Positions 35,162 through 44,283 of a stretch of 64,000 bases of DNA are shown here, piece after piece (position 1 is the stretch's first letter; every line of letters starts with the position of its first letter). The position numbers were made by a program, and so were the translations under genes. The notes below the pieces were generated by a model that did no database searches, had not been told where the DNA came from, and saw nothing but the letters and a program-made list of their open reading frames with translations. The stretch is from Austwickia sp. (GTDB taxonomy: Bacteria > Actinomycetota > Actinomycetes > Actinomycetales > Dermatophilaceae), in NCBI GenBank assembly GCA_016711265.1, contig JADJTI010000006.1:186001-250000 (forward strand), in the 5' to 3' direction.

Positions 35162-38023
35162 TCAGACCAGGCCGTGCCGCACCTTGCTCTCCTGCTCCTG
35201 CTTCTTGAACAGGTTGAACCGTGGCAAGAACTTGTCCCAATCGATGATCCCGGCGTCGATTTCCGGGCCGTCGATGCAGGCGTGCTTGCGGATCATCTTG
35301 CCGTCGATGATCACCGGCACCATGCAGGCGCCGCACATCCCGGTGGCGTCGACCATGATCGAGTTCAAGCTGGCGACACACTTCGCGCCGTACGACCGGC
35401 ACATGTCGCTGACCGCGCGCATCATCATCGGCGGGCCGATCGTGACGACCTCGGCGACCCGACGGACCGAGGTGTCGCCGGCCTGGTTGGCCTTGAGCAT
35501 CTCCTCCAGCGGGCCCGTCACGAACCCGGGGATCCCGAAGGAGCCGTCGTTGCTGGTGTAGACGACCTCCAGCAGGTCGCCGAACTCCTTCTGCAGCTCG
35601 GGCACCCGTTCGCCCTCGGCGGTCCAGAACTGCAGCCCGGCCGAGCGGAACCCGGAGATCAGCGTGACGTGGTTGCCCAGCCGCAGGTGCTCGCGGACGA
35701 TCGGATACGCCGGGGGTAGGCCGAGGCCGCCCGCGGTGAACACCACCGTCTCGGTCGCCGGGTCATACCGGTGCAGGTCGCTGGGCATCCCGAGCGGACC
35801 GGCGATGCCCGCGAAGTGGTCACCCACCTCCATCTTGTTGATCTCGAGTGAGCTGGTCCCCATGCCCTGCACGCACAGGCACACCGTTCCGGCCTCGCGG
35901 TCGAAGTCGGCGATGGTCAGGGGGATCAGCTCGCCGTCCTCCCAGGCCAGGACCCGGACGAACTGCCCGGCCTGCGCCGAGTTGGCGATCAGCGGGGCGA
36001 AGACGTTGAACTCCTCGATCCCGTCGGCCAGGTGCTTCTTGGACAGGATCCGCTGCTGCGTCTGGCCGAGTTCGGTGTACTCCCGGGCGCTCTTGACCAT
36101 CTTGCGGATGGTCTCCGGCGCCAGGTCGATGCTCCCGACGATCTCGCGGGCGGCGGCCTGACCGTCCCCGGCGGCCCGGATCGCGGTCGAACCACCACGG
36201 GCGGCGTCGCCACCGGTGTACACCCCGGCCAGCGCGGTCTCCTGGGAGCCCGAGTGGTCCAGGTCGATGGTGCCCCACTTGCTGACCTTCAACCGCGGCT
36301 CGGAGTCCTTGATGATCGGGTTGGCGGTGTTGCCCAGGGCCATGATGACCAGGTCGGCCTTCATGGTCTCCTTCTTGCCGGTGGACACCGGGCTGCGGCG
36401 GCCGGAGGCGTCCGGTTCACCGAGGTCCATCACGTCGACCACGGCGGCCGTGACGAAGTGCTCGTCGTTGCCGAGGAACTCGGTCGGCCCGCGCAGCACC
36501 TGGAGTTTGATGCCCTCCTCGAGTGCGTGGTGCAGTTCCTCGACGCGGGCGGGCATCTCGGCCTGGGTGCGCCGGTAGACGATGGTGACGTTGCCGCCGA
36601 GCCGCCGCGCGGTCCGCGCGGCGTCCATCGCGGTGTTCCCACCGCCGATGATCAGGACCTCCTTGTCCCGTATCTCCGGCAGCGGCGTCTCGTAGTCCTC
36701 CCGTAGGCCCTGCATGAGGTTGACCCGGGTGAGGAACTCGTTGGCGCTCATCACATTGAGCAAGTGCTCGCCCGGCACGTTCATGAACCGCGGCAGGCCT
36801 GCCCCTGAGCCGACGAAAATCTTCCAGAAGCCGGCGTCACGCAGATCCTGCAGGGTCGCGGTCTTGCCGACCACGAAGTTCTGCACAAACTTGCCGCCGA
36901 GCAGCTTGATCTTGCCGACCACGTCGTCGATCAGGTCGTTCGGCAACCGGAACTCGGGGATGCCGTACCGCAGCACGCCGCCCAGGGCGTGGAACGCCTC
37001 GAACACCGTCACCGGGAAGCCCTCGGCCGCCAGCAGGTAGGCGTTGATCAGCCCCGAGGGACCCGACCCGACGATGGCCACCGGGGGCTTGCGACCGGTC
37101 ATCCACGGGTCCACGACCCCGGCGAACCGGTGCGCGTCACCGTCGGGATTGAGCAGCTTCTCCCGTTCGGGCAAATACCACTCCAACTGCCCGATCGAGA
37201 TCGGCATCTTGGTCTGGACGCACACGCCCTGGCACTGCAGTTCCTGCGGGCAGACCCGGCCGGTGACGTCGGGCAGCGGGTTGCAGGACTCGATGAGCTC
37301 CATCGCCTCCCGGAACCGGCCGGTCCCGACCAGCTGGAGCACCTCGGGGATGTGGATCTTGACCGGGCAGCCGCCCTTGGGCTCCTCCTTGGCCGGGATG
37401 TGCACCCCGACCTCGCAGGGCTTCTCCTCGCACTGCTTGTCCCGCAACGCCTCCAACCAGACGAACAGCTCGACCTCGTGGGCGCTGTACCCGAGGTTCA
37501 TGTACCCCAGGTACCCCTGGTTGACCAGGCCGAAGTCGTGAGAACGGTCTTCAGGTTCGCGGATGTACGGCGGGATCATGTTGCCCGCCGGCCAGTCCCG
37601 GCTCAGCCCGTCGAACATCGGGTACCGGTCGGACAGGTAGCGGTCGATCGCCCGGACGAACTTGCGCTTCATGCCCAGCGGCACGCTCCAGAGGAAGCGC
37701 ATGATCACGATGCTGCTGTCGTCGTCCCGCAGCAGCATGTCCCACAGGGTCCGGGTGAACTGCTCGGACAGCTCGTCCTGCTGGAACTCCCAGACCACCG
37801 CGTTCATCCCGTCGGAGATGAACATCTCGCGGAACGCCTCGGGCTGGGCCAACAGGCGCCGCTTGAGCAACTCCATCTGATGGTGGAAGGACTCCACCGC
37901 CTCGGTGTGTTCGAGCTGTTCGACCTCGCTGCGGGTGGCTTCCAGCGTGCTGCTCGCGTCGAGGTAGCGGAACACCTCGTCCCGGCCGGTGACCGCCGGA
38001 TTCGTCGGGGTGTTCGTGCTCAT
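35162..38023 (-). CDS. GltD/SudB fusion oxidoreductase (Nfn-like, FAD and NAD(P) binding)
   Basis: 953 residues. Order: N-terminal ~185-residue helical region without recognised domain; Fe-S module KIHIPEVLQLVGTGRFREAM with CNPLPDVTGRVCPQELQCQG; GltD-type flavoprotein with AIVGSGPSGLINAYLLAAEG (FAD), ALGGVLRYGIPEFRLP and LIIGGGNTAMDAARTARRLG (NADPH); then a SudB/PyrK-like ferredoxin reductase module with GTSSLEINKMEVGD, FTAGGLGLPPAYPI and DATGMCGACMVPV ... HACIDGPE. This is the NfnB and NfnA (SudB) pair in one chain, suggesting electron exchange between ferredoxin and NAD(P)H. ATG 38023 overlaps the upstream stop by four bases (ATGA), so it is translationally coupled to the ferredoxin-reducing enzyme. 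In-frame codons further upstream lie inside the other gene and are not used. Confidence 0.88.
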   Translation of the reverse strand: MSTNTPTNPAVTGRDEVFRYLDASSTLEATRSEVEQLEHTEAVESFHHQMELLKRRLLAQPEAFREMFISDGMNAVVWEFQQDELSEQFTRTLWDMLLRDDDSSIVIMRFLWSVPLGMKRKFVRAIDRYLSDRYPMFDGLSRDWPAGNMIPPYIREPEDRSHDFGLVNQGYLGYMNLGYSAHEVELFVWLEALRDKQCEEKPCEVGVHIPAKEEPKGGCPVKIHIPEVLQLVGTGRFREAMELIESCNPLPDVTGRVCPQELQCQGVCVQTKMPISIGQLEWYLPEREKLLNPDGDAHRFAGVVDPWMTGRKPPVAIVGSGPSGLINAYLLAAEGFPVTVFEAFHALGGVLRYGIPEFRLPNDLIDDVVGKIKLLGGKFVQNFVVGKTATLQDLRDAGFWKIFVGSGAGLPRFMNVPGEHLLNVMSANEFLTRVNLMQGLREDYETPLPEIRDKEVLIIGGGNTAMDAARTARRLGGNVTIVYRRTQAEMPARVEELHHALEEGIKLQVLRGPTEFLGNDEHFVTAAVVDVMDLGEPDASGRRSPVSTGKKETMKADLVIMALGNTANPIIKDSEPRLKVSKWGTIDLDHSGSQETALAGVYTGGDAARGGSTAIRAAGDGQAAAREIVGSIDLAPETIRKMVKSAREYTELGQTQQRILSKKHLADGIEEFNVFAPLIANSAQAGQFVRVLAWEDGELIPLTIADFDREAGTVCLCVQGMGTSSLEINKMEVGDHFAGIAGPLGMPSDLHRYDPATETVVFTAGGLGLPPAYPIVREHLRLGNHVTLISGFRSAGLQFWTAEGERVPELQKEFGDLLEVVYTSNDGSFGIPGFVTGPLEEMLKANQAGDTSVRRVAEVVTIGPPMMMRAVSDMCRSYGAKCVASLNSIMVDATGMCGACMVPVIIDGKMIRKHACIDGPEIDAGIIDWDKFLPRFNLFKKQEQESKVRHGLV

Positions 38024-41000
38024 CGGATGATCTCCGCGTCGCAGGTGGCCTTGACCCGTTCGATCCGCTTGGTCAGTTCGGGGGTGACCTCGATCTTCTC
38101 GGCCGCCCCGGGGATGACCTCCGCGATCTGTCGTGCCTGCCCGTCGATGACCTTCTTGGTCTTCTGGAACAGTTGAGGAATCTCCTGGTAGCAGGTGCCG
38201 CAGTCGGTGCACAGCTCCTGATCGGTGATCCGGACCAGCGCACCGTCGTCGACCAGCGCGGTCGCCGTACCGCCGCCGGCCGGAGCGGCTGCCGGCGCGG
38301 CACCCGGGCGCACGCCGATCGAGGAACCCAGGCCGATGCTCGTCGCAGGTGCCCGGCTGGCGGCCGCCAGTTCGGACATCGCCCGGGCGATCTCGTCCAG
38401 GGAATTCTCCCGTGCCTTGGTCGACTCCTCGAACTGCTGCTGCAGCGCGCTGACGTCGGCCTGGTGCAGCGCGGTGAGCGAGGCCAGGTGCACCCCGGAC
38501 AGGTACTGCAGCATCTGCCAGTTGCGGCGGCGCTCCTCGACCAGGGCCACCACCGGCAGCCCGACCTCGAGCTTGACCAGCTTCTGCTGGTTGTTCACCG
38601 CGTAGATGAACGGAACCTGGCCGGCCCGCTGTCCCGCGGGCAGGTCGATGAACTGCTCGACCGGTACGGCGATCGCCTCCGCCGCGGGTGCCAACGGGTG
38701 GAAGTGCTTGCGGAAGCGGCCCTCGTTGACCGCGAAGTACGCCGGCGTCAACGCGACGTCCATGAGCTGCAGCTGCCCGGCCTCGTCGGTGTACTCCAGC
38801 GTGGTGCTCGTCCACGTCTGGTCGGGGTCGGGGTTGCCGTCCAGGGAGAACCAGTCGTGCAGGGTGGTCCCGCGCCGCGGGTCGTGCACGAAGACCGGGC
38901 TCATCCGGCTCTCCACGGCCAGCCGCGCACTGCGCTGCGCCGAGTCGTCGGGGATGCCGTGCTCACCCTGGCAGGGGGTGTACACGTCCATCACGGCCGG
39001 ACCCTCGGTGTAGGTCAGGAACTCCAAAGTGTTGCGCAGGTAGTGACCCTGGATGCCGGGGCTCGTCGAGCACACGAAGACGTTGGGGTGGAACGAGGCG
39101 ATCAAGCCCAGTTCCTTGCGGGTCTCGTGCTTGCCGTCGTGCGCCGCACCCACGCGGGCCAGGTCGGAGTCCTGTCCGGTGAAGCTGGAGGTCGAGGCCT
39201 GGCCACCGGTGTTGCTGTACGCGCCGGTGTTGAGCACCAGCACCTTGATGGGGGTCTCGCTGGCCAGGACACGCGAGAGCGCGCCAAAGCCGATGTCGTA
39301 CGTCGCCCCGTCGCCGCCGATGGTCATCACCGTCGGTAGCAGCGCCATTTCGGCGGGCGTGAAGTTGCTCCACGACAGCATCCGCAACTGCTCGTCGTGG
39401 ACCAGCGGGTCGTAGACGTCATCGAGCACTAGTTGGGCCAGGCGCAGCGCCTTGACATCGGTGGCCAGTTGCGAGGAGATCCCCTCGAAGATGCCCTTGG
39501 CCAGCGGCTGAGCATCCTGGAACAGGCTGTTCACCCACGGGTCGTTGTAGGGGTTGAACGGCATGGTCGAGGCGTACACGCTGGAGCACCCGGTCGCGTT
39601 GGCGACGACCGTGCTCGCCGGGCCCTGGCCGGTCGGGCCGCCCTCGTAGAGGTAGAGCCGCCGCTCCAGGGTGTCCAGGATCTGCTCGACCCGGACCCGC
39701 TTGGCGGCTCCGCCGTTGTGGGTGACGCTCGGGTCGGCGGCCATCGTGGCCAGCTTGTCCCGCAGCGCGCTGGTGAGCTCCTCCAGCTCCTGGATGTGCG
39801 CCTTGCGCCGCTTGTCCCCCAGGGCGTGGCTGGAGGCCATCACCAACCGGATCGCGGTGACCTCACCGCAGCCGCGGCAGCCGCCGTGGCCCCCGGTGGT
39901 GGCGTAGTAGTTGCCACGGTCCAGCATCAGCCGCTTGACCTCGCCGTCGGGGTCGATGGACCCCTCGAAGAACCGGCTCGGGGTGTTGGGGGTCTTGCTC
40001 ATGAACTCAAACCGCTGCTGCACCACGGTCGAGAGCGCCTGGTCCTGATCGCGAGCCACCAGGGCGGCGGGGCCGCAGACGTCGACGCACTCCAGGCAGC
40101 CGGTGCACTTCCAGGGGTCGACCGTCGCCGAGAACAGGCCACCGCTGCCCGGGTTCTGGGCCTCCATGGCGTCGAAGAAGGGACGGGTGCGCGCCACCGC
40201 GAAGGTCGACAGCTCCTCCACGACCTTGCCCAGGTTGCGGCGCAGTACGGCGTCCTCGATTGCCATCGATTCCACGGCCTTGGCGACCACCTCGGAGAAC
40301 TCCAGGTCCTCCTTGTGCTCGCGGTACCAGCCGCGAACCCGCTCGGTGAGCGCGTAGACGGTGGTGCGCAAGGCGTCCAGCTGCGACGGGGTGGCCTGCA
40401 CGGACCCGATCGCGGTCAGCAGCAGGTCGTGGATCTCGTGCACCGTGTTCGGGATGGCGGCGTCGGGGCAGACCAGGGTGCACTCCATGCATCCGGTGCA
40501 CAGCTCCGCGTGGAACTCGGGCACGCTGCGGCGGAACAGTCCCTTGTCCTTCATGGCCGCCGTACCGGCGGGGATGAACAAGCCGATACCCGGCAGCACC
40601 GGGGCCTCGCCGATCGTCCCCTCCTTGAACGGGGTCAGCGTCATCTCGTCGTAGTACTCCCGGTCGAACAGGCCGTTGCAGCCCGCCGAACCGGGGCACT
40701 CGCACATCGACGCGGACAGCGCGACCGTGCGGACCGGCAGCATCGTGCGGGTGGTGGCGTCCACCGCGGCCAGCTCGGGGTCGTCGTAGTCGACCCGGAC
40801 GGTCTGCTTGATGCCGTCCTCGATGACCGCCATGTTCCCGGCGACCACCGCGGCCCCCTTGGAGCCGAACTTCTTCTCGATCTGTTGGCGGACCTTGGCG
40901 GCCATCGCCTCGCGGTCTGCGCCGCCGGAAACCCGGTCGACGTTGCCGGCGACCGCGCCGATGAACGCGATGCCCATCATCCGGGTCTCCAGCGCCGGGT

Positions 41001-43059
41001 TGGGCGCGTGCACCTTGGCGACGCTGAACGCATCGATGACGAAGAACTTGACCTTCTTCGCGCGGATCGCCGCGCGGGCGCTGGCGGGCAGGTCCTTCCA
41101 CACCTCCAGCGGCGACAGGCTGGACTGCATGATGAACGTGCCGCCATCGACCAGACCCTTGAGCGGGTTGGTGTGCGCGAATGCCTTGTGGTCCGGGGAG
41201 ATGACAATCTCCACGTCCTCCAGCTCGGCGTTGGTGATCTTCACCGGCTCCGGGGACAGGGTGATGTAGTAGTTCGTGGGCGCGCCGCTCTTCTCCGAGC
41301 CGTACTTGGGTGCCGACTTGCTGTTCATCCCCAGAGCGCCGGCCAGGATGTCCGTGAGCAGTTTGCCGGTGGCGATGGTGCCGTACCCGCCCACCGAGTG
41401 GAACCGGATCCGCATCGCCTCCTCGGGGAGCAGCCGCGGGTTCTCCTCGGTCTCCAGCGCCATGAGTTCGGTCTCCGGGTACGCCGTGCGCAGCCGCGAC
41501 TGGATCTCCGCCATGTGCGGGGAGGGGTTGGCGGAGAAGAACTGCGAGCCCAGGTAGATCAACGGGGCGGCGGCGTTGCCGTTTTGGCTGGCCTTGTCCA
41601 TCGCCTTGTACGCCGCGATGAGGTGCCGCGGCTGCAGGTCGTGGCCGCCGAGGCCGAAGATCGCGGTGGTCACCCGCGGCAGGCTCGCCAGCGCCGGAAT
41701 GTGCGGGTATTGGACGCCATTGGCGTTGGCGTTCGCCTTGAACAGCGCCTGGGTCACCAGGGAGGTCAGTGCCGTCTGGTCCGAGCGCTCGAGCACCGTG
41801 ACGGCCTTCTTCCCGGCCAGCGCCTCGACCAGTTCAGCCTCCGGGAACGGCTGCAGCAGCTTGACGGCCACCAGGCCCACCTTGAGGCCCTGCTTGCGCA
41901 GGTACGGCAGCACCGCCTGGACGTCGTCGGTGACCGAGCCGAGGCCGACCATCACGTAGTCGGCGTCGTCGCAGTCGAAGGTCTGGATGGGGGTGTACGC
42001 GCGGCCGGTCAGCTCGCCGTACTCGCGCATCGCCTGGCGCACCAGGTCGGGGACGGCGCTGGCGAAGTGGGTGCGGTGGTCGACCGCGCCCGCCTGGAAG
42101 TCGGGCTGGTTCTGCACCGGCCCGGTCAGGCCCGGGTTGTTGACGTCGACCAGGGCCGGCACCATCTGGCGGGTGCCCTTCTCGTGGGCGTTCATCCACT
42201 GCCGCCGCCACTGGCCATGCAGTTCCTCGGGAATCCAGGCCAGGGTGTCGGCCACGAACTCACCGGCGTAGTCCGGTTCGATCTGCTCGGCGTGGGCGTC
42301 CAGGTAGGTCTCCACCTGCGCCACCGCGTCGTCGGCGATGTCGGCGCGGTGCCGGGCGAGGTACTGCTTGAGCTGGTGGACCCGTCCCTTGGCGCCGTAG
42401 ACCAGGTCCTGGGCCACCGTCGGGGAGACGATCCGCCCGGCCGGGTCGCCGAGGTATTCCCGGAGCATCTCGGGCTCCGGCATGAGGGCTTCGCTCAGCA
42501 TGTGGCTCGTGGAGAACCCGTCCATCGCGTTCGCGACCGGGATCAGCGACAGCGCCGAGGTCCGGTAGGAGATCGCCGCGAGGTCGGCCGCTTCCTGCGG
42601 GTTGGCGCCGAACAGCACGGTGTACCCGGAGGAGAGCAGGGCGTACACGTCGTCGTGACCGGCCATCACGTTGAGCGAGTGCTTGGAGACCACCCGAGCG
42701 GCTACCTGCAGGACGAAGCCGCCGATCTTCTTCCCCACCGTGACGTAGTGCGACTCCATCGCGTAGAGGATGCCCTGGCTGGAGGAGGCGTTGGAGATGA
42801 ACTGGCCCCCCGTCAGCGCGGCGCCCAGCGCCCCGGACTGAGCCGAGTGCTCGCCCTCGGGCTCGAAGAAGAAGGAGTGTTTGCCCCAGACGTTGAGGGC
42901 GCCCTCAGCCCGAGCGGCCTCGTAGATCTCCGAGATCTCGGTGGAGGGGGTGATGGGGTAGCCGATCACGCCGCCGCACACGTGCTTCATCACGTGGGCG
43001 ACAGCGCCGTTGCCGTTGATGACGGTGGGTACACCGGGGAACTGTGGCTGGGTAGTCAT
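38020..43059 (-). CDS. Pyruvate:ferredoxin (2-oxoacid:acceptor) oxidoreductase, extended 1,679-aa form
   Basis: TPP- and Fe-S-dependent oxidative decarboxylase producing acyl-CoA and reduced ferredoxin. Order: pyrimidine domain (INGNGAVAHVMKHVCGGVIG, YPITPSTEISE, NASSSQG); domain II to ~residue 500; gamma domain (FHSVGGYGTIATGKLL); an unusual cysteine cluster CECPGSAGCNG at ~790; two ferredoxin motifs CTGCMECTLVCP (~855) and CTGCLECVDVCG (~988); TPP domain with GCRGCGE, GDGATYDIGFGALSRVL and NTGAYSNTGGQ (~1245-1290); helical extension; Ala/Pro linker; C-terminal ferredoxin-like CTDCGTCY (~1617). Usual family length is ~1,170-1,200, so about 480 residues are extra. Substrate is probably pyruvate but not proven. 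Start is the first ATG, near the conserved N-terminus. Confidence 0.88.
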   Translation of the reverse strand: MTTQPQFPGVPTVINGNGAVAHVMKHVCGGVIGYPITPSTEISEIYEAARAEGALNVWGKHSFFFEPEGEHSAQSGALGAALTGGQFISNASSSQGILYAMESHYVTVGKKIGGFVLQVAARVVSKHSLNVMAGHDDVYALLSSGYTVLFGANPQEAADLAAISYRTSALSLIPVANAMDGFSTSHMLSEALMPEPEMLREYLGDPAGRIVSPTVAQDLVYGAKGRVHQLKQYLARHRADIADDAVAQVETYLDAHAEQIEPDYAGEFVADTLAWIPEELHGQWRRQWMNAHEKGTRQMVPALVDVNNPGLTGPVQNQPDFQAGAVDHRTHFASAVPDLVRQAMREYGELTGRAYTPIQTFDCDDADYVMVGLGSVTDDVQAVLPYLRKQGLKVGLVAVKLLQPFPEAELVEALAGKKAVTVLERSDQTALTSLVTQALFKANANANGVQYPHIPALASLPRVTTAIFGLGGHDLQPRHLIAAYKAMDKASQNGNAAAPLIYLGSQFFSANPSPHMAEIQSRLRTAYPETELMALETEENPRLLPEEAMRIRFHSVGGYGTIATGKLLTDILAGALGMNSKSAPKYGSEKSGAPTNYYITLSPEPVKITNAELEDVEIVISPDHKAFAHTNPLKGLVDGGTFIMQSSLSPLEVWKDLPASARAAIRAKKVKFFVIDAFSVAKVHAPNPALETRMMGIAFIGAVAGNVDRVSGGADREAMAAKVRQQIEKKFGSKGAAVVAGNMAVIEDGIKQTVRVDYDDPELAAVDATTRTMLPVRTVALSASMCECPGSAGCNGLFDREYYDEMTLTPFKEGTIGEAPVLPGIGLFIPAGTAAMKDKGLFRRSVPEFHAELCTGCMECTLVCPDAAIPNTVHEIHDLLLTAIGSVQATPSQLDALRTTVYALTERVRGWYREHKEDLEFSEVVAKAVESMAIEDAVLRRNLGKVVEELSTFAVARTRPFFDAMEAQNPGSGGLFSATVDPWKCTGCLECVDVCGPAALVARDQDQALSTVVQQRFEFMSKTPNTPSRFFEGSIDPDGEVKRLMLDRGNYYATTGGHGGCRGCGEVTAIRLVMASSHALGDKRRKAHIQELEELTSALRDKLATMAADPSVTHNGGAAKRVRVEQILDTLERRLYLYEGGPTGQGPASTVVANATGCSSVYASTMPFNPYNDPWVNSLFQDAQPLAKGIFEGISSQLATDVKALRLAQLVLDDVYDPLVHDEQLRMLSWSNFTPAEMALLPTVMTIGGDGATYDIGFGALSRVLASETPIKVLVLNTGAYSNTGGQASTSSFTGQDSDLARVGAAHDGKHETRKELGLIASFHPNVFVCSTSPGIQGHYLRNTLEFLTYTEGPAVMDVYTPCQGEHGIPDDSAQRSARLAVESRMSPVFVHDPRRGTTLHDWFSLDGNPDPDQTWTSTTLEYTDEAGQLQLMDVALTPAYFAVNEGRFRKHFHPLAPAAEAIAVPVEQFIDLPAGQRAGQVPFIYAVNNQQKLVKLEVGLPVVALVEERRRNWQMLQYLSGVHLASLTALHQADVSALQQQFEESTKARENSLDEIARAMSELAAASRAPATSIGLGSSIGVRPGAAPAAAPAGGGTATALVDDGALVRITDQELCTDCGTCYQEIPQLFQKTKKVIDGQARQIAEVIPGAAEKIEVTPELTKRIERVKATCDAEIIR

Positions 43060-43927
43060 AATGCCTGTCTCACAAGGTTTGCGCTAAGGGCACCGGACAT
43101 ACATGCGCGGGTCTGGCGCTGATGGACAGCAGTCACCCCGAATGTGTCCACGCGCAAATAGAGGGCGGGCTGGAGCACACAGCTCACGTACGTCCACCCC
43201 GCCACGAATGGGGGGTCCACCGGGGTTATCGCTGGCCGCCATGCTATCCCCGCAGTGTGGGGGCGGCAACGGCCTACCTGCGCGCTATGCCCGACGTGAC
43301 CGAATAGACTTGACCGTTGTCACTGGTGAACGTTCGGCGCGTTTGTCACAAGCAACGCCATGTGCCCACGTCGCGCGGCCGGATGGCCGGGACGGCCTGG
43401 CCTTTTGTAACGCAGCTGAGAAACAAATCGTCACAACCGTGTAATACTGGCGAGTAACAACATCCGACTTCCGTTCATCCGACGCACATTAGTGGTGGGC
43501 GTTTTAGGGCGATTGGGGCGGGTTTACATCGTTTCGCACTACATCGCCCACTGTCACGCTGAATCACGCTCAATCGTCCTATCCCCCCACGGACGTCGCA
43601 GTGAGCGGCACCGGTCGAAAGCACCCTGACCTCCGCTGATAGACGGCGAGGTGCGGCCGTTTCTCCGGGATTCTCCGGCCCGTTTCGTGAGGGTGGGCGC
43701 ACCGGTACGCCGGCCGGCGTACGGGCGCATCGCGGCAGACCAGACGCCCGGCAAGGGTGAGATGGTGATCACATATTCGCGCTGTTAGCGATATTAGCGG
43801 CGGCGGCTACCGATGAGTACTCTGAGCAAGTCACACGAGGCCCTCCGCACCTGACGCCCATGGTTCTCCCGTATCCGTCTACCGTGGTCCGCCTCAACCC
43901 GATGGACCACGCGCGAAAGGTGGAGAC
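43060..43927. other. 868-bp divergent intergenic region
   Basis: Separates the leftward redox operon from the rightward small-peptide gene. No supported gene. Several TTGTCAC/GTCACAA-type sequences occur at 43316-43435, on the redox-operon side, but they do not match a Rex or CRP/FNR palindrome well. TTAGCG direct repeats lie at 43785-43800. Promoters for both units must be here; none is assigned firmly. Confidence 0.5.
43884..43910 (+). promoter_or_regulatory. Inverted repeat in the leader of the small-peptide gene
   Basis: GTGGTCC and GGACCAC, perfect 7-bp arms 13 bases apart, ending a few bases before the ribosome site GAAAGGTGGAG. It could be a repressor operator or an mRNA hairpin controlling access to the ribosome site. 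Confidence 0.5.
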
Positions 43928-44086
43928 ATGAGCACGCTCACCGCAATGACGGATCAGGCCAGAGAAGTCGAGGTCGACGAAGTCCTGTCGGCTCTGATCG
44001 ACACCGGTTCCTGCTGCGCCGAGGTCGGCCTCGGAGGCTTCCTTCCCGGACTCATCGCCGAAGACTCCGACTTCGCCTTGTACTGA
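43928..44086 (+). CDS. 52-residue peptide of unknown function
   Basis: Begins MSTLTAMTDQAREVEVDEVL, continues SALIDTGSCCAEVGLGGFLP, and ends GLIAEDSDFALY. Acidic, with one vicinal Cys pair, a Gly-rich hydrophobic stretch, and no signal peptide. Evidence for a real gene: GGTGGAG just before the ATG, a leader hairpin, and a very strong terminator 43 bp after the stop, with no other gene between. The acidic N-terminal half followed by a Cys/Gly-rich half resembles ribosomal-peptide precursors, but no modifying enzyme is nearby. A small regulatory protein is equally possible. Confidence 0.62.
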   Translation: MSTLTAMTDQAREVEVDEVLSALIDTGSCCAEVGLGGFLPGLIAEDSDFALY

Positions 44087-44128
44087 GCCGCGACGCGCGA
44101 TCGGTTGACAGCGTCCGAGCTGTCAATG

Positions 44129-44187
44129 CGCACGCCCTCCCCGGGCGCCTCGTTGAGGCACCGTTCGGGAGGGCGTGCGCCCTTTTC
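44129..44187 (+). terminator. Strong intrinsic terminator after the small-peptide gene
   Basis: 14-bp perfect stem (GCGCACGCCCTCCC at 44129-44142 with its complement at 44168-44181), an inner GCCTC/GAGGC stem in the loop, and TTTT at 44184-44187. It also lies between convergent genes, but the T-run fits rightward transcription. Confidence 0.85.
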
Positions 44188-44283
44188 CTGAGATGCCTCT
44201 TCCTTTCCGGCTGCTGAGCTTTTCAACACGACCGCGGGCCAGGTGCAAAGGCAACCCTTACTTTCCGGCGCCGTGGTATGCGT

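Noticed and set aside
39433..43122. 1,229-codon plus-strand frame opposite the PFOR-type gene
   Set aside because: Shadow of the minus-strand oxidoreductase; no domains and biased composition.
43300..43440. Rex or FNR operators upstream of the redox operon
   Set aside because: TTGTCAC and GTCACAA half-sites occur, but none pairs with the correct spacing and symmetry.
43928..44086. Lasso-peptide precursor reading of the small peptide
   Set aside because: Taking the core after DT gives no Asp/Glu at position 7-9 in a suitable place, and no B/C/E enzymes lie nearby.
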